Of a stretch of DNA of 64,000 bases, positions 1-12,433 are shown one piece after another. A program made the translations under genes and the position numbers. This stretch comes from Nothobranchius furzeri (Eukaryota; Chordata; Actinopteri; Cyprinodontiformes; Nothobranchiidae). The notes below the pieces were generated by a model, which was given only the letters and a program-made list of their open reading frames with translations, did no database searches and was not told the DNA's origin. How positions within the stretch are numbered: the first letter of the stretch is position 1; every line of letters begins with the position of its first letter. Where the stretch lies: positions 28,592,108-28,656,107 of the forward strand of contig NC_091748.1 of NCBI RefSeq assembly GCF_043380555.1. Reading direction: 5' to 3'.

Positions 1-2236
1 CTCGTTGGCGTCTGCGACTGTGCATCTCCTGCTGCTTTTTTCTGCAATGCTCATCGGCGTCGGCGACTACGTTGATCCTGCTGCTGTTTTCTGCTCTGCT
101 CATTGGCGTCTGCGACTGTGCATCTCCTGCTGCTTTTTTCTGCTCTGATCGTCGGCGTCAGCGACTGCGCTGACCCTGCTGCTGTTTTCTCCTCTGATCG
201 TCTGCGACTGCGCATCTCCTGCTGCTGTTTTCTGCACTGCTCATCGGCGTCAGCGACTGTGCTGATCCTGCAGCTGTTTTCTGCCCTGCTCATAGGCGTC
301 GACGACTGCGCTGGTCCTGCTGCTGTTTTCTGCACTGCTCATCGGCGTCAGCGACTGCGCTGATCCTGCTGCTGTTTTCTGCTCTGCTCGTCGGCGACTG
401 CGCTGATCCTGCTGCTGTTTTCTGTTCTGCTCGTCGGCGACTGCGTTGATCCTGCTGCTGTTTTCTGTTCTGCTCGTTGGCGTCTGCGACTGCGCATCTC
501 CTGCCGCTTTTTTCTGCTCTGCTCGTCCGCGTCAGTGACTGCGCTGATCCTGCTGCTGTTTTCTGCTCTGCTCGTCGGCGTCTGCGACTGCACATCTCCT
601 GCTGCAGTTTTTTGCTCTGCTCGTCGGCGTTGGCGCCTGCGCTGATCCTGCTGCTGTTTTCTGCTCTCATCATCGGCATCAGCGACTGGGCTTATCCTGC
701 TGCTGTTTTCTGCTCTGCTCGTCTGCGTCAGCGAATGCGCTGATCCTGCTGCTGTTTCCTGCTCTGCTCGTCGCCGTCGGGGACTTCGCTGGTCCTGCTG
801 TTGTTTTCTGCTCTGATCGCCGGCGTCGGCGACTGCGCTGGTCCTGCTGCTGTTTTCTGCTCTGCTCGTCGGCGACTGCGCTGGTCCTGCTGCTGTTTTC
901 TGCTCTGCTCGTCGGCGCCTGCGCTGGTCCTGCTGCTGTTTTCTGCTCTGCTCGTCGGCGACTGCGCTGGTCCTGCTGTTGCTTTCGCCTCTGCTCGTCG
1001 GCGTCTGCTCTGCTCATCGGCGTCTGCGACTGCGCTGGTCCTGCTGCTGTTTTCTGCTCTGCTCATTGGCGTCTGCGACTGCGCATCTCCTGCTACTTTT
1101 TTCTGCTCTGCTCGTCGGCGTCAGCGACTGCGCTGACCCTGCTGCTGTTTTCTGCTCTGATCGTCTGCGACTGCGAATCTCCTGCTGCTGTTTTTTGCTC
1201 TGCTCGTCGGCGACTGCGCTGGTCCTGCTGTTGTTTTCGCCTCTGCTCGTCGGCGTCTGCGACTCTGCTGGTCCTGCTGCTGTTTTCTGCACTGCTCATT
1301 GGCGTCGGTGACTGTGCTGATCCTGCTGCTTTTTTCTGCTCTGCTCATAGGCGTCGGCGACTGCGCATCTCCTGCTGCTGTTTTTTGCTCTGCTCGTCGG
1401 CATCTGCTCTGCTCGTCGGCATCTGCGACTGCGCTGGTCCTGCTGCTGTTTTCTGCTCTGCTCGTCGGCAACTGCGCTGGTCCTGCTGGTGTTTTCTGCA
1501 CTGCACAACGGCGTCGGCGACTGCGCTGGTCCTGGTGTTGTTTTCGCCTCTGCTCGTCGGCGTCTGCGACTGCGCTGGTCCTGCTGCTGTTTTCTGCTCT
1601 GCTCGTCGGCGACTACGCTGGTCCTGCTGCTGTTTTCTGCACTGCTCATCGGCGTCGGCGACTGTGCTGATCCTGCTGCTGTTTTCTGCTCTGCTCGTAG
1701 GCGTCGGCGACTGCGCATCTCCTGCTGCTGTTTTTTGCTCTGCTCATCGGTGTCAGCGACTGGGCTGATCCTGCTGCTGTTTTCTGCTCTGCTCGTCTGC
1801 GTCAGCGAATGCGCTGATCCTGCTGCTGTTTCCTGCTCTGCTCGTCGCCGTCGGCGACTTCGCTGGTCCTGCTGTTGTTTTCTGCTCCGATCGCCGGCAT
1901 CGGCGACTGCGCTGGTCCTGCTGCTGTTTTCTGCTCTGCTCATCGGCGACTGCGCTGGTCCTGCTGCTGTTTTCTGCTCTGCTCGTCGGCGACTGCGCTG
2001 GTCCTGCTGCTGTTTTTTGCTCTGCTCGTCGGTGACAGCGACTGCGCTGATCCTGCTGCTGTTTTCTGCTCTGCTCTTCGGCGTCAGCGACTGCGCTGAC
2101 CCTGCTGCTGTTTTCTGCTCTGCTCGTCGGCGATTGCGCTTGTCCTGCTGCTGTTTTCTGCTCTGCTCATCGGCGTCGGCTACTGCGCTGATCCTGCTGC
2201 TGTTTTCTGCTCTGCTCAACTGCGTCAGCGAATGCA
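1..2236 (+). repeat. Leading block, first copy of a large segmental repeat
   Basis: This block matches 24972-27188. The offset is 24971 for about the first 1 kb and 24952 thereafter; the change of 19 equals one remnant monomer. Shared private variants include the CAATGCTC monomer near position 50, CTCTCATCATCGG near 664 and the GCACAACGG/GCACATCGG monomer near 1503. Position 1 is a window cut, not a natural edge: the homologous block at 24972 continues upstream into array sequence. It contains mixed 49, 43 and 19 bp units and no gene. Confidence 0.9.
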
Positions 2237-4807
2237 ATGATCCTGCTGCTGTTTCCTGCTCTGCTCGTCCCCGTCGGCGACTGTGCTGGTCCTGCTGTTG
2301 TTTTCTGCTCTGATCATCGGCGTCGGCGACTGCACTGGTCCTGCTCCTGTTTTCTTCTCTGCTCGTCGGCGTCTGCGACTGCGCTGGTCCTGCTGCTGTT
2401 TTCTGCTCTGCTCGTCGGCGACTGCGCTGGTCCTGCTGGTGTTTTCTGCACTGCACATAGGCGTCGGCAACTGCGCTGGTCCTGCTGTTGTTTTCGCCTC
2501 TGCTCGTCGGCGTCTGCGACTGCGCTGGTCCTGCTGCTGTTTTCTGCACTGCTCATCGGCGTCGGCGACTGCGTTGATCCTGCTGCTGTTTTCTGCTCTG
2601 CTCGTTGGCGTCTGCGACTGCGCATCTCCTGCTGTTTTTTCTGCTCTGCTCGTCGGCGTCAACGAGGGCGCTGATCCTGCAGCTGTTTTCTGCTCTGCTC
2701 GTTGGCGTCTGCGACTGCGAATCTCCTGCTGCTGTTTTTTGCTCTGCTCGTTGGCGTCGGCGACTGCGCTGATGCTGCTGCTGTTTTCTGCTCTGCTCAT
2801 CGGCGTCAGCGACTGGGCTGATCCTGCTGCTGTTTTCTGCTCTGCTCGTCTGTGTCAGCGAATGCGCTGATCCTGCTGCTGTTTCCTGCTCTGCTCGTCG
2901 CCGACGGCGACTGCGCTGGTCCTGCTGCTGTTTTCTTCTCTGCTCGTCGGCGTCTGCTCTGCTCGTCGGCGTCTGCGCTGGTCTTGCTGCTGTTTTCTAC
3001 TCTGCTCATCGGCGACTGCGCTGGTCCTGCTGTTGTTTTCGCCTCTGCTCGTCGGCGTCTGCTCTGCTCATCGGCGTCTGCGACTGCGCTGGTCCTGCTG
3101 CTGTTTTCTGCTCTGCTCGTTGGCGACTGCGCTGGTCCTGCTGCTGTTTTCTGCACTGCTCATCGGCGTCGGCTACTGCGCTGATCCTGCTGCTGTTTTC
3201 TGCTCTGCTCGTCTGCGTCAGCGAATGCGCTGATCCTGCTGCTGTTTCCTGCTCTGCTCGTCCCCGTCGGCGACTGCACTGGTCCTGCTGTTGTTTTCTG
3301 CTCTGATCGTCGGCGTCGGCGACTGCGCTGGTCCTGTTGCTGTTTTCTTCTCTGCCCGTCGGCGTCTGCTCTGCTCGTCGGCATCTGCGACTGCGCTGGT
3401 CCTGCTGCTGTTTTCTGCTCTGCTCGTCGGCGACTGCGCTGGTCCTGCTGGTGTTTTCTGCACTGCACATCGGCGTCGGCGACTGCGCTGGTCCTGCTGT
3501 TGTTTTCGCCTCTGCTTATCGGCGTCTGCGACTGCGCTGGTCCTGCTGCTGTTTTCTGCTCTGCTCGTCGGCCACTACGCTGGTCCTGCTGCTGTTTTCT
3601 GCTCTGCTCGTCGGCGACTGCGTTGATCCTGCTGCTGTTTTCTGCTCTGCTCGTCTGAGACTGCGCTGGTCCTGCTGCTGTTTTCTGTTCTGCTCGTCGG
3701 CGACTGCGCTGGTCCTGCTGCTGTTTTCTGCTCTGCTCGTCGGCGACTGCGCTGGTCCTGCTGCTGTTTTCTGCACTGCTCATCGGCGTTGGCGACTGCG
3801 TTGATCCTGCTGCTGTTTTCTGCTCTGCTCGTTGGCGTCTGCGACTGCGCATCTCCTGCTGCTTTTTTCTGCTCTGCTCGTCGGCGTCAGCGACGGCGCT
3901 GATCCTGCAGCTGTTTTCTGCTCTGCTCGTCGGCGTCTGTGACTGCGCATCTCCTGCTGCTGTTTTTTGCTCTGCTCGTTGGCGTCGGCGACTGCGCTGA
4001 TGCTGCTGCTGTTTTCTGCTCTGCTCATTGGCGTCAGCGACTGGGCTGATCCTGCTGCTGTTTTCTGCTCTGCTCGTCTGTGTCAGCGAATGCGCTGATC
4101 CTGCTGCTGTTTCCTGCTCTGCTCGTCGCCGTCGGCGACTTCGCTGGTCCTGCTGTTGTTTTCTACTCTGATTGCCGGCGTCGGCGACTGCGCTGGTCCT
4201 GCTGCTGTTTTATTCTCTGCTCGTCGGCGTCTGCTCTGCTCGTCGGCGTCTGCGCTGGTCCTGCTGCTGTTTTCTGCTCTGCTCGTCGGCGACTGCGCTG
4301 GTCCTGCTGTTGTTTTCGCATCTGCTCATCGGCGTCTGCTCTGCTCGTCGGCGTCTGCGCTGGTCCTACTGCTGTTTTCTGCTCTGCTCTTTGGCGACTG
4401 CGCTGGTCCTGCTGCTGTTTTCTGCACTGCTCATCGGCGTCGGCGACTGCGCTGATCCTGCTGCTGTTTTCTGCGCTGCTCGTAGGCGTCGGCGACTGCG
4501 CTGGTCCTGCTGCTGTTTTCTGCTCTGCTCATTGGCGTCTGCGACTGCGCATCTCCTGCTGCTTTTTTCTGCTCTGCTTGTCGGCGTCAGCGACTGCGCT
4601 GACCCTGCTGCTGTTTTCTGCTCTGATCGTCTGCGACTGCGCATCTCCTGCTGCTGTTTTCTGCACTGCTCATCGGCGTCAGCGACTGTGCTGATCCTGT
4701 TGTTGTTTTCTTCTCTGCTCGTCAGCGTCTACTCTGCTCGTCGGCGTCTGCATTTGCAATGATCCTGCGGCTGTTTTCGGCACTGCTCAACTGCGTCAGC
4801 GAATGCA
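2237..4807 (+). repeat. HOR-A copy 1 (2571 bp)
   Basis: The boundary is set arbitrarily at the ATG inside the rare monomer GCAATGATCCTGC. That landmark recurs at 4808, 7350, 9892 and 12434, and again at 27189 and 29817. The unit holds roughly fifty monomers in a fixed order of subtypes, including GTTTCC monomers, TTTTCGCCTC monomers and the CATTTGCAAT monomer at 4751. It is 29 bp longer than the next three copies and lacks some of their shared variants, so it is the most diverged of the tandem four. Confidence 0.9.
4751..4760 (+). repeat. Diagnostic CATTTGCAAT monomer (ten copies in window)
   Basis: This is a rare A-rich variant in an otherwise A-poor array. It starts at 4751, 7293, 9835, 12377, 15232, 29760, 32597, 33939, 39251 and 44710. 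It is always preceded by the CAGCGTCTACTC (or CTCAGC) plus remnant context and followed by CCTGCGGCTGTTTT. One per HOR unit makes it a good phase marker. The motif resembles octamer or C/EBP half-sites, but no regulatory role is supported. Confidence 0.85.
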
Positions 4808-7349
4808 ATGATCCTGCTGCTGTTTCCTGCTCTGCTCGTCCCCGTCGGCGACTGTGCTGGTCCTGCTGTTGTTTTCTGCTCTGATCATCGGCGTCGGCGA
4901 CTGCGCTGGTCCTGCTCCTGTTTTTTTCTCTGCTCGTCGGCGTCTGCTCTGCTCGTCGGCGTCTGCGACTGCGCTGGTCCTGCTGCTGTTTTCTGCTCTG
5001 CTCGTCGGCGACTGCGCTGGTCCTGCTGGTGTTTTTTGAACTGCACATCCACGTCGGCGACTACGCTGGTCCTGCTGCTGTTTTCTGCACTGCTCATCGG
5101 CGTCGGCGACTGCGTTGATCCTGCTGCTGTTTTCTGCTCTGCTCGTTGGCGTCTGCGACTGCGCATCTCCTGCTGTTTTTTTCTGCTCTGCTCGTCGGCG
5201 TCAACGAGGGCGCTGATCCTGCAGCTGTTTTCTGCTCTGCTCGTCGGCGTCTGCGACTGCGAATCTCCTGCTGCTGTTTTTTGCTCTGCTCGTTGGCGTC
5301 GGCGACTGCGCTGATGCTGCTGCTGTTTTCTGCTCTGCTCATCGGCGTCAGCGACTGGGCTGATCCTGCTGCTGTTTTCTGCTCTGCTCGTCTGTGTCAG
5401 CGAATGCGCTGATCCTGCTGCTGTTTCCTGCTCTGCTCGTCGCCGTCGGCGACTGCGCTGGTCCTGCTGCTGTTTTCTTCTCTGCTCGTCGGCGTCTGCT
5501 CTGCTCGTCGGCGTCTGCGCTGGTCTTGCTGCTGTTTTCTACTCTGCTCGTCGGCGACTGCGCTGGTCCTGCTGTTGTTTTCGCCTCTGCTCGTCGGCGT
5601 CTGCTCTGCTCATCGGCGTCTGCGACTGCGCTGGTCCTGCTGCTGTTTTCTGCTCTGCTCGTTGGCGACTGCGCTGGTCCTGCTGCTGTTTTCTGCACTG
5701 CTCATCGGCGTCGGCTACTGCGCTGATCCTGCTGCTGTTTTCTGCTCTGCTCGTCTGCGTCAGCGAATGCGCTGATCCTGCTGCTGTTTCCTGCTCTGCT
5801 CGTCCCCGTCGGCGACTGCACTGGTCCTGCTGTTGTTTTCTGCTCTGATCGTCGGCGTCGGCGACTGCGCTGGTCCTGTTGCTGTTTTCTTCTCTGCCCG
5901 TCGGCGTCTGCTCTGCTCGTCGGCATCTGCGACTGCGCTGGTCCTGCTGCTGTTTTCTGCTCTGCTCGTCGGCGACTGCGCTGGTCCTGCTGGTGTTTTC
6001 TGCACTGCACATCGGCGTCGGCGACTGCGCTGGTCCTGCTGTTGTTTTCGCCTCTGCTTATCGGCGTCTGCGACTGCGCTGGTCCTGCTGCTGTTTTCTG
6101 CTCTGCTCGTCGGCGACTACGCTGGTCCTGCTGCTGTTTTCTGCTCTGCTCGTCGGCGACTGCGTTGATCCTGCTGCTGTTTTCTGCTCTGCTCGTCTGA
6201 GACTGCGCTGGTCCTGCTGCTGTTTTCTGTTCTGCTCGTCGGCGACTGCGCTGGTCCTGCTGCTGTTTTCTGCTCTGCTCGTCGGCGACTGCGCTGGTCC
6301 TGCTGCTGTTTTCTGCACTGCTCATCGGCGTTGGCGACTGCGTTGATCCTGCTGCTGTTTTCTGCTCTGCTCGTTGGCGTCTGCGACTGCGCATCTCCTG
6401 CTGCTTTTTTCTGCTCTGCTCGTCGGCATCAGCGACGGCGCTGATCCTGCAGCTGTTTTCTGCTCTGCTCGTCGGCGTCTGTGACTGCGCATCTCCTGCT
6501 GCTGTTTTTTGCTCTGCTCGTTGGCGTCTGCGACTGCGCTGATGCTGCTGCTGTTTTCTGCTCTGCTCATCGGCGTCAGCGACTGGGCTGATCCTGCTGC
6601 TGTTTTCTGCTCTGCTCGTCTGTGTCAGCGAATGCGCTGATCCTGCTGCTGTTTCCTGCTCTGCTCGTCGCCGTCGGCGACTTCGCTGGTCCTGCTGTTG
6701 TTTTCTACTCTGATTGCCGGCGTCGGCGACTGCGCTGGTCCTGCTGCTGTTTTATTCTCTGCTCGTCGGCGTCTGCTCTGCTCGTCGGCGTCTGCGCTGG
6801 TCCTGCTGCTGTTTTCTGCTCTGCTCGTCGGCGACTGCGCTGGTCCTGCTGTTGTTTTCGCATCTGCTCATCGGCGTCTGCTCTGCTCGTCGGCGTCTGC
6901 GCTGGTCCTACTGCTGTTTTCTGCTCTGCTCTTTGGCGACTGCGCTGGTCCTGCTGCTGTTTTCTGCACTGCTCATCGGCGTCGGCGACTGCGCTGATCC
7001 TGCTACTGTTTTCTGCGCTGCTCGTAGGCGTCGGCGACTGCGCTGGTCCTGCTGCTGTTTTCTGCTCTGCTCATTGGCGTCTGCGACTGCGCATCTCCTG
7101 CTGCTTTTTTCTGCTCTGCTTGTCGGCGTCAGCGACTGCGCTGACCCTGCTGCTGTTTTCTGCTCTGATCGTCTGCGACTGCGCATCTCCTGCTGCTGTT
7201 TTCTGCACTGCTCATCGGCGTCAGCGACTGTGCTGATCCTGTTGTTGTTTTCTTCTCTGCTCGTCAGCGTCTACTCTGCTCGTCGGCGTCTGCATTTGCA
7301 ATGATCCTGCGGCTGTTTTCGGCACTGCTCAACTGCGTCAGCGAATGCA
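4808..7349 (+). repeat. HOR-A copy 2 (2542 bp)
   Basis: It is collinear with copies 3 and 4 at exactly 2542 bp spacing with no net insertion or deletion. It carries the CATTTGCAAT landmark at 7293. It shares with copy 3, but not copy 4, the variants CGGCATCAGCGACGG near 6427 and CTACTGTT at 7005. It lacks the GAGCCTGCAG variant found at 7759 and 10301. Confidence 0.93.
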
Positions 7350-9891
7350 ATGATCCTGCTGCTGTTTCCTGCTCTGCTCGTCCCCGTCGGCGACTGTGCT
7401 GGTCCTGCTGTTGTTTTCTGCTCTGATCATCGGCGTCGGCGACTGCGCTGGTCCTGCTCCTGTTTTTTTCTCTGCTCGTCGGCGTCTGCTCTGCTCGTCG
7501 GCGTCTGCGACTGCGCTGGTCCTGCTGCTGTTTTCTGCTCTGCTCGTCGGCGACTGCGCTGGTCCTGCTGGTGTTTTTTGCACTGCACATCCACGTCGGC
7601 GACTACGCTGGTCCTGCTGCTGTTTTCTGCACTGCTCATCGGCGTCGGCGACTGCGTTGATCCTGCTGCTGTTTTCTGCTCTGCTCATTGGCGTCTGCGA
7701 CTGCGCATCTCCTGCTGTTTTTTTCTGCTCTGCTCGTCGGCGTCAACGAGGGCGCTGAGCCTGCAGCTGTTTTCTGCTCTGCTCGTCGGCGTCTGCGACT
7801 GCGAATCTCCTGCTGCTGTTTTTTGCTCTGCTCGTTGGCGTCGGCGACTGCGCTGATGCTGCTGCTGTTTTCTGCTCTGCTCATCGGCGTCAGCGACTGG
7901 GCTGATCCTGCTGCTGTTTTCTGCTCTGCTCGTCTGTGTCAGCGAATGCGCTGATCCTGCTGCTGTTTCCTGCTCTGCTCGTCGCCGTCGGCGACTGCGC
8001 TGGTCCTGCTGCTGTTTTCTTCTCTGCTCGTCGGCGTCTGCTCTGCTCGTCGGCGTCTGCGCTGGTCTTGCTGCTGTTTTCTACTCTGCTCGTCGGCGAC
8101 TGCGCTGGTCCTGCTGTTGTTTTCGCCTCTGCTCGTCGGCGTCTGCTCTGCTCATCGGCGTCTGCGACTGCGCTGGTCCTGCTGCTGTTTTCTGCTCTGC
8201 TCGTTGGCGACTGCGCTGGTCCTGCTGCTGTTTTCTGCACTGCTCATCGGCGTCGGCTACTGCGCTGATCCTGCTGCTGTTTTCTGCTCTGCTCGTCTGC
8301 GTCAGCGAATGCGCTGATCCTGCTGCTGTTTCCTGCTCTGCTCGTCCCCGTCGGCGACTGCACTGGTCCTGCTGTTGTTTTCTGCTCTGATCGTCGGCGT
8401 CGGCGACTGCGCTGGTCCTGTTGCTGTTTTCTTCTCTGCCCGTCGGCGTCTGCTCTGCTCGTCGGCATCTGCGACTGCGCTGGTCCTGCTGCTGTTTTCT
8501 GCTCTGCTCGTCGGCGACTGCGCTGGTCCTGCTGGTGTTTTCTGCACTGCACATCGGCGTCGGCGACTGCGCTGGTCCTGCTGTTGTTTTCGCCTCTGCT
8601 TATCGGCGTCTGCGACTGCGCTGGTCCTGCTGCTGTTTTCTGCTCTGCTCGTCGGCGACTACGCTGGTCCTGCTGCTGTTTTCTGCTCTGCTCGTCGGCG
8701 ACTGCGTTGATCCTGCTGCTGTTTTCTGCTCTGCTCGTCTGAGACTGCGCTGGTCCTGCTGCTGTTTTCTGTTCTGCTCGTCGGCGACTGCGCTGGTCCT
8801 GCTGCTGTTTTCTGCTCTGCTCGTCGGCGACTGCGCTGGTCCTGCTGCTGTTTTCTGCACTGCTCATCGGCGTTGGCGACTGCGTTGATCCTGCTGCTGT
8901 TTTCTGCTCTGCTCGTTGGCGTCTGCGACTGCGCATCTCCTGCTGCTTTTTTCTGCTCTGCTCGTCGGCATCAGCGACGGCGCTGATCCTGCAGCTGTTT
9001 TCTGCTCTGCTCGTCGGCGTCTGTGACTGCGCATCTCCTGCTGCTGTTTTTTGCTCTGCTCGTTGGCGTCTGCGACTGCGCTGATGCTGCTGCTGTTTTC
9101 TGCTCTGCTCATCGGCGTCAGCGACTGGGCTGATCCTGCTGCTGTTTTCTGCTCTGCTCGTCTGTGTCAGCGAATGCGCTGATCCTGCTGCTGTTTCCTG
9201 CTCTGCTCGTCGCCGTCGACGACTTCGCTGGTCCTGCTGTTGTTTTCTACTCTGATTGCCGGCGTCGGCGACTGCGCTGGTCCTGCTGCTGTTTTATTCT
9301 CTGCTCGTCGGCGTCTGCTCTGCTCGTCGGCGTCTGCGCTGGTCCTGCTGCTGTTTTCTGCTCTGCTCGTCGGCGACTGCGCTGGTCCTGCTGTTGTTTT
9401 CGCATCTGCTCATCGGCGTCTGCTCTGCTCGTCGGCGTCTGCGCTGGTCCTACTGCTGTTTTCTGCTCTGCTCTTTGGCGACTGCGCTGGTCCTGCTGCT
9501 GTTTTCTGCACTGCTCATCGGCGTCGGCGACTGCGCTGATCCTGCTACTGTTTTCTGCGCTGCTCGTAGGCGTCGGCGACTGCGCTGGTCCTGCTGCTGT
9601 TTTCTGCTCTGCTCATTGGCGTCTGCGACTGCGCATCTCCTGCTGCTTTTTTCTGCTCTGCTTGTCGGCGTCAGCGACTGCGCTGACCCTGCTGCTGTTT
9701 TCTGCTCTGATCGTCTGCGACTGCGCATCTCCTGCTGCTGTTTTCTGCACTGCTCATCGGCGTCAGCGACTGTGCTGATCCTGTTGTTGTTTTCTTCTCT
9801 GCTCGTCAGCGTCTACTCTGCTCGTCGGCGTCTGCATTTGCAATGATCCTGCGGCTGTTTTCGGCACTGCTCAACTGCGTCAGCGAATGCA
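7350..9891 (+). repeat. HOR-A copy 3 (2542 bp)
   Basis: It is near-identical to copy 2 and copy 4 by eye. The CATTTGCAAT landmark is at 9835. Its first part shares GAGCCTGCAG (7759) and CTCATTGG (7687) with copy 4. Its second part shares CGGCATCAG (near 8969) and CTACTGTT (9547) with copy 2. This mosaic places the most recent duplication across the copy 2/3/4 boundaries. Confidence 0.93.
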
Positions 9892-12433
9892 ATGATCCTG
9901 CTGCTGTTTCCTGCTCTGCTCGTCCCCGTCGGCGACTGTGCTGGTCCTGCTGTTGTTTTCTGCTCTGATCATCGGCGTCGGCGACTGCGCTGGTCCTGCT
10001 CCTGTTTTTTTCTCTGCTCGTCGGCGTCTGCTCTGCTCGTCGGCGTCTGCGACTGCGCTGGTCCTGCTGCTGTTTTCTGCTCTGCTCGTCGGCGACTGCG
10101 CTGGTCCTGCTGGTGTTTTTTGCACTGCACATCCACGTCGGCGACTACGCTGGTCCTGCTGCTGTTTTCTGCACTGCTCATCGGCGTCGGCGACTGCGTT
10201 GATCCTGCTGCTGTTTTCTGCTCTGCTCATTGGCGTCTGCGACTGCGCATCTCCTGCTGTTTTTTTCTGCTCTGCTCGTCGGCGTCAACGAGGGCGCTGA
10301 GCCTGCAGCTGTTTTCTGCTCTGCTCGTCGGCGTCTGCGACTGCGAATCTCCTGCTGCTGTTTTTTGCTCTGCTCGTTGGCGTCGGCGACTGCGCTGATG
10401 CTGCTGCTGTTTTCTGCTCTGCTCATCGGCGTCAGCGACTGGGCTGATCCTGCTGCTGTTTTCTGCTCTGCTCGTCTGTGTCAGCGAATGCGCTGATCCT
10501 GCTGCTGTTTCCTGCTCTGCTCGTCGCCGTCGGCGACTGCGCTGGTCCTGCTGCTGTTTTCTTCTCTGCTCGTCGGCGTCTGCTCTGCTCGTCGGCGTCT
10601 GCGCTGGTCTTGCTGCTGTTTTCTACTCTGCTCGTCGGCGACTGCGCTGGTCCTGCTGTTGTTTTCGCCTCTGCTCGTCGGCGTCTGCTCTGCTCATCGG
10701 CGTCTGCGACTGCGCTGGTCCTGCTGCTGTTTTCTGCTCTGCTCGTTGGCGACTGCGCTGGTCCTGCTGCTGTTTTCTGCACTGCTCATCGGCGTCGGCT
10801 ACTGCGCTGATCCTGCTGCTGTTTTCTGCTCTGCTCGTCTGCGTCAGCGAATGCGCTGATCCTGCTGCTGTTTCCTGCTCTGCTCGTCCCCGTCGGCGAC
10901 TGCACTGGTCCTGCTGTTGTTTTCTGCTCTGATCGTCGGCGTCGGCGACTGCGCTGGTCCTGTTGCTGTTTTCTTCTCTGCCCGTCGGCGTCTGCTCTGC
11001 TCGTCGGCATCTGCGACTGCACTGGTCCTGCTGCTGTTTTCTGCTCTGCTCGTCGGCGACTGCGCTGGTCCTGCTGGTGTTTTCTGCACTGCACATCGGC
11101 GTCGGCGACTGCGCTGGTCCTGCTGTTGTTTTCGCCTCTGCTTATCGGCGTCTGCGACTGCGCTGGTCCTGCTGCTGTTTTCTGCTCTGCTCGTCGGCGA
11201 CTACGCTGGTCCTGCTGCTGTTTTCTGCTCTGCTCGTCGGTGACTGCGTTGATCCTGCTGCTGTTTTCTGCTCTGCTCGTCTGAGACTGCGCTGGTCCTG
11301 CTGCTGTTTTCTGTTCTGCTCGTCGGCGACTGCGCTGGTCCTGCTGCTGTTTTCTGCTCTGCTCGTCGGCGACTGCGCTGGTCCTGCTGCTGTTTTCTGC
11401 ACTGCTCATCGGCGTTGGCGACTGCGTTGATCCTGCTGCTGTTTTCTGCTCTGCTCGTTGGCGTCTGCGACTGCGCATCTCCTGCTGCTTTTTTCTGCTC
11501 TGCTCGTCGGCGTCAGCGAAGGCGCTGATCCTGCAGCTGTTTTCTGCTCTGCTCGTCGGCGTCTGTGACTGCGCATCTCCTGCTGCTGTTTTTTGCTCTG
11601 CTCGTTGGCGTCGGCGACTGCGCTGATGCTGCTGCTGTTTTCTGCTCTGCTCATCGGCGTCAGCGACTGGGCTGATCCTGCTGCTGTTTTCTGCTCTGCT
11701 CGTCTGTGTCAGCGAATGCGCTGATCCTGCTGCTGTTTCCTGCTCTGCTCGTCGCCGTCGGCGACTTCGCTGGTCCTGCTGTTGTTTTCTACTCTGATTG
11801 CCGGCGTCGGCGACTGCGCTGGTCCTGCTGCTGTTTTATTCTCTGCTCGTCGGCGTCTGCTCTGCTCGTCGGCGTCTGCGCTGGTCCTGCTGCTGTTTTC
11901 TGCTCTGCTCGTCGGCGACTGCGCTGGTCCTGCTGTTGTTTTCGCATCTGCTCATCGGCGTCTGCTCTGCTCGTCGGCGTCTGCGCTGGTCCTACTGCTG
12001 TTTTCTGCTCTGCTCTTTGGCGACTGCGCTGGTCCTGCTGCTGTTTTCTGCACTGCTCATCGGCGTCGGCGACTGCGCTGATCCTGCTGCTGTTTTCTGC
12101 GCTGCTCGTAGGCGTCGGCGACTGCGCTGGTCCTGCTGCTGTTTTCTGCTCTGCTCATTGGCGTCTGCGACTGCGCATCTCCTGCTGCTTTTTTCTGCTC
12201 TGCTTGTCGGCGTCAGCGACTGCGCTGACTCTGCTGCTGTTTTCTGCTCTGATCGTCTGCGACTGCGCATCTCCTGCTGCTGTTTTCTGCACTGCTCATC
12301 GGCGTCAGCGACTGTGCTGATCCTGTTGTTGTTTTCTTCTCTGCTCGTCAGCGTCTACTCTGCTCGTCGGCGTCTGCATTTGCAATGATCCTGCGGCTGT
12401 TTTCGGCACTGCTCAACTGCGTCAGCGAATGCA
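9892..12433 (+). repeat. HOR-A copy 4 (2542 bp)
   Basis: It is collinear with copies 2 and 3. It has its own changes, for example GCGAAGGCGC near 11517, where the other copies have GCGACGGCGC, and GACTCTGC near 12227, where they have GACCCTGC. The CATTTGCAAT landmark is at 12377. Confidence 0.92.

Noticed and set aside
1530..1570. CENP-B box-like site in the TTTTCGCCTCTGCTCGTCGG monomers
   Set aside because: TTCG is present, but the required central A and the CGGG spacing of the known box are not.
4751..4760. CATTTGCAAT as a transcription factor site
   Set aside because: It resembles octamer or C/EBP motifs, but it lies inside a satellite monomer copied with the HOR and there is no gene nearby. 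Kept only as a phase marker.
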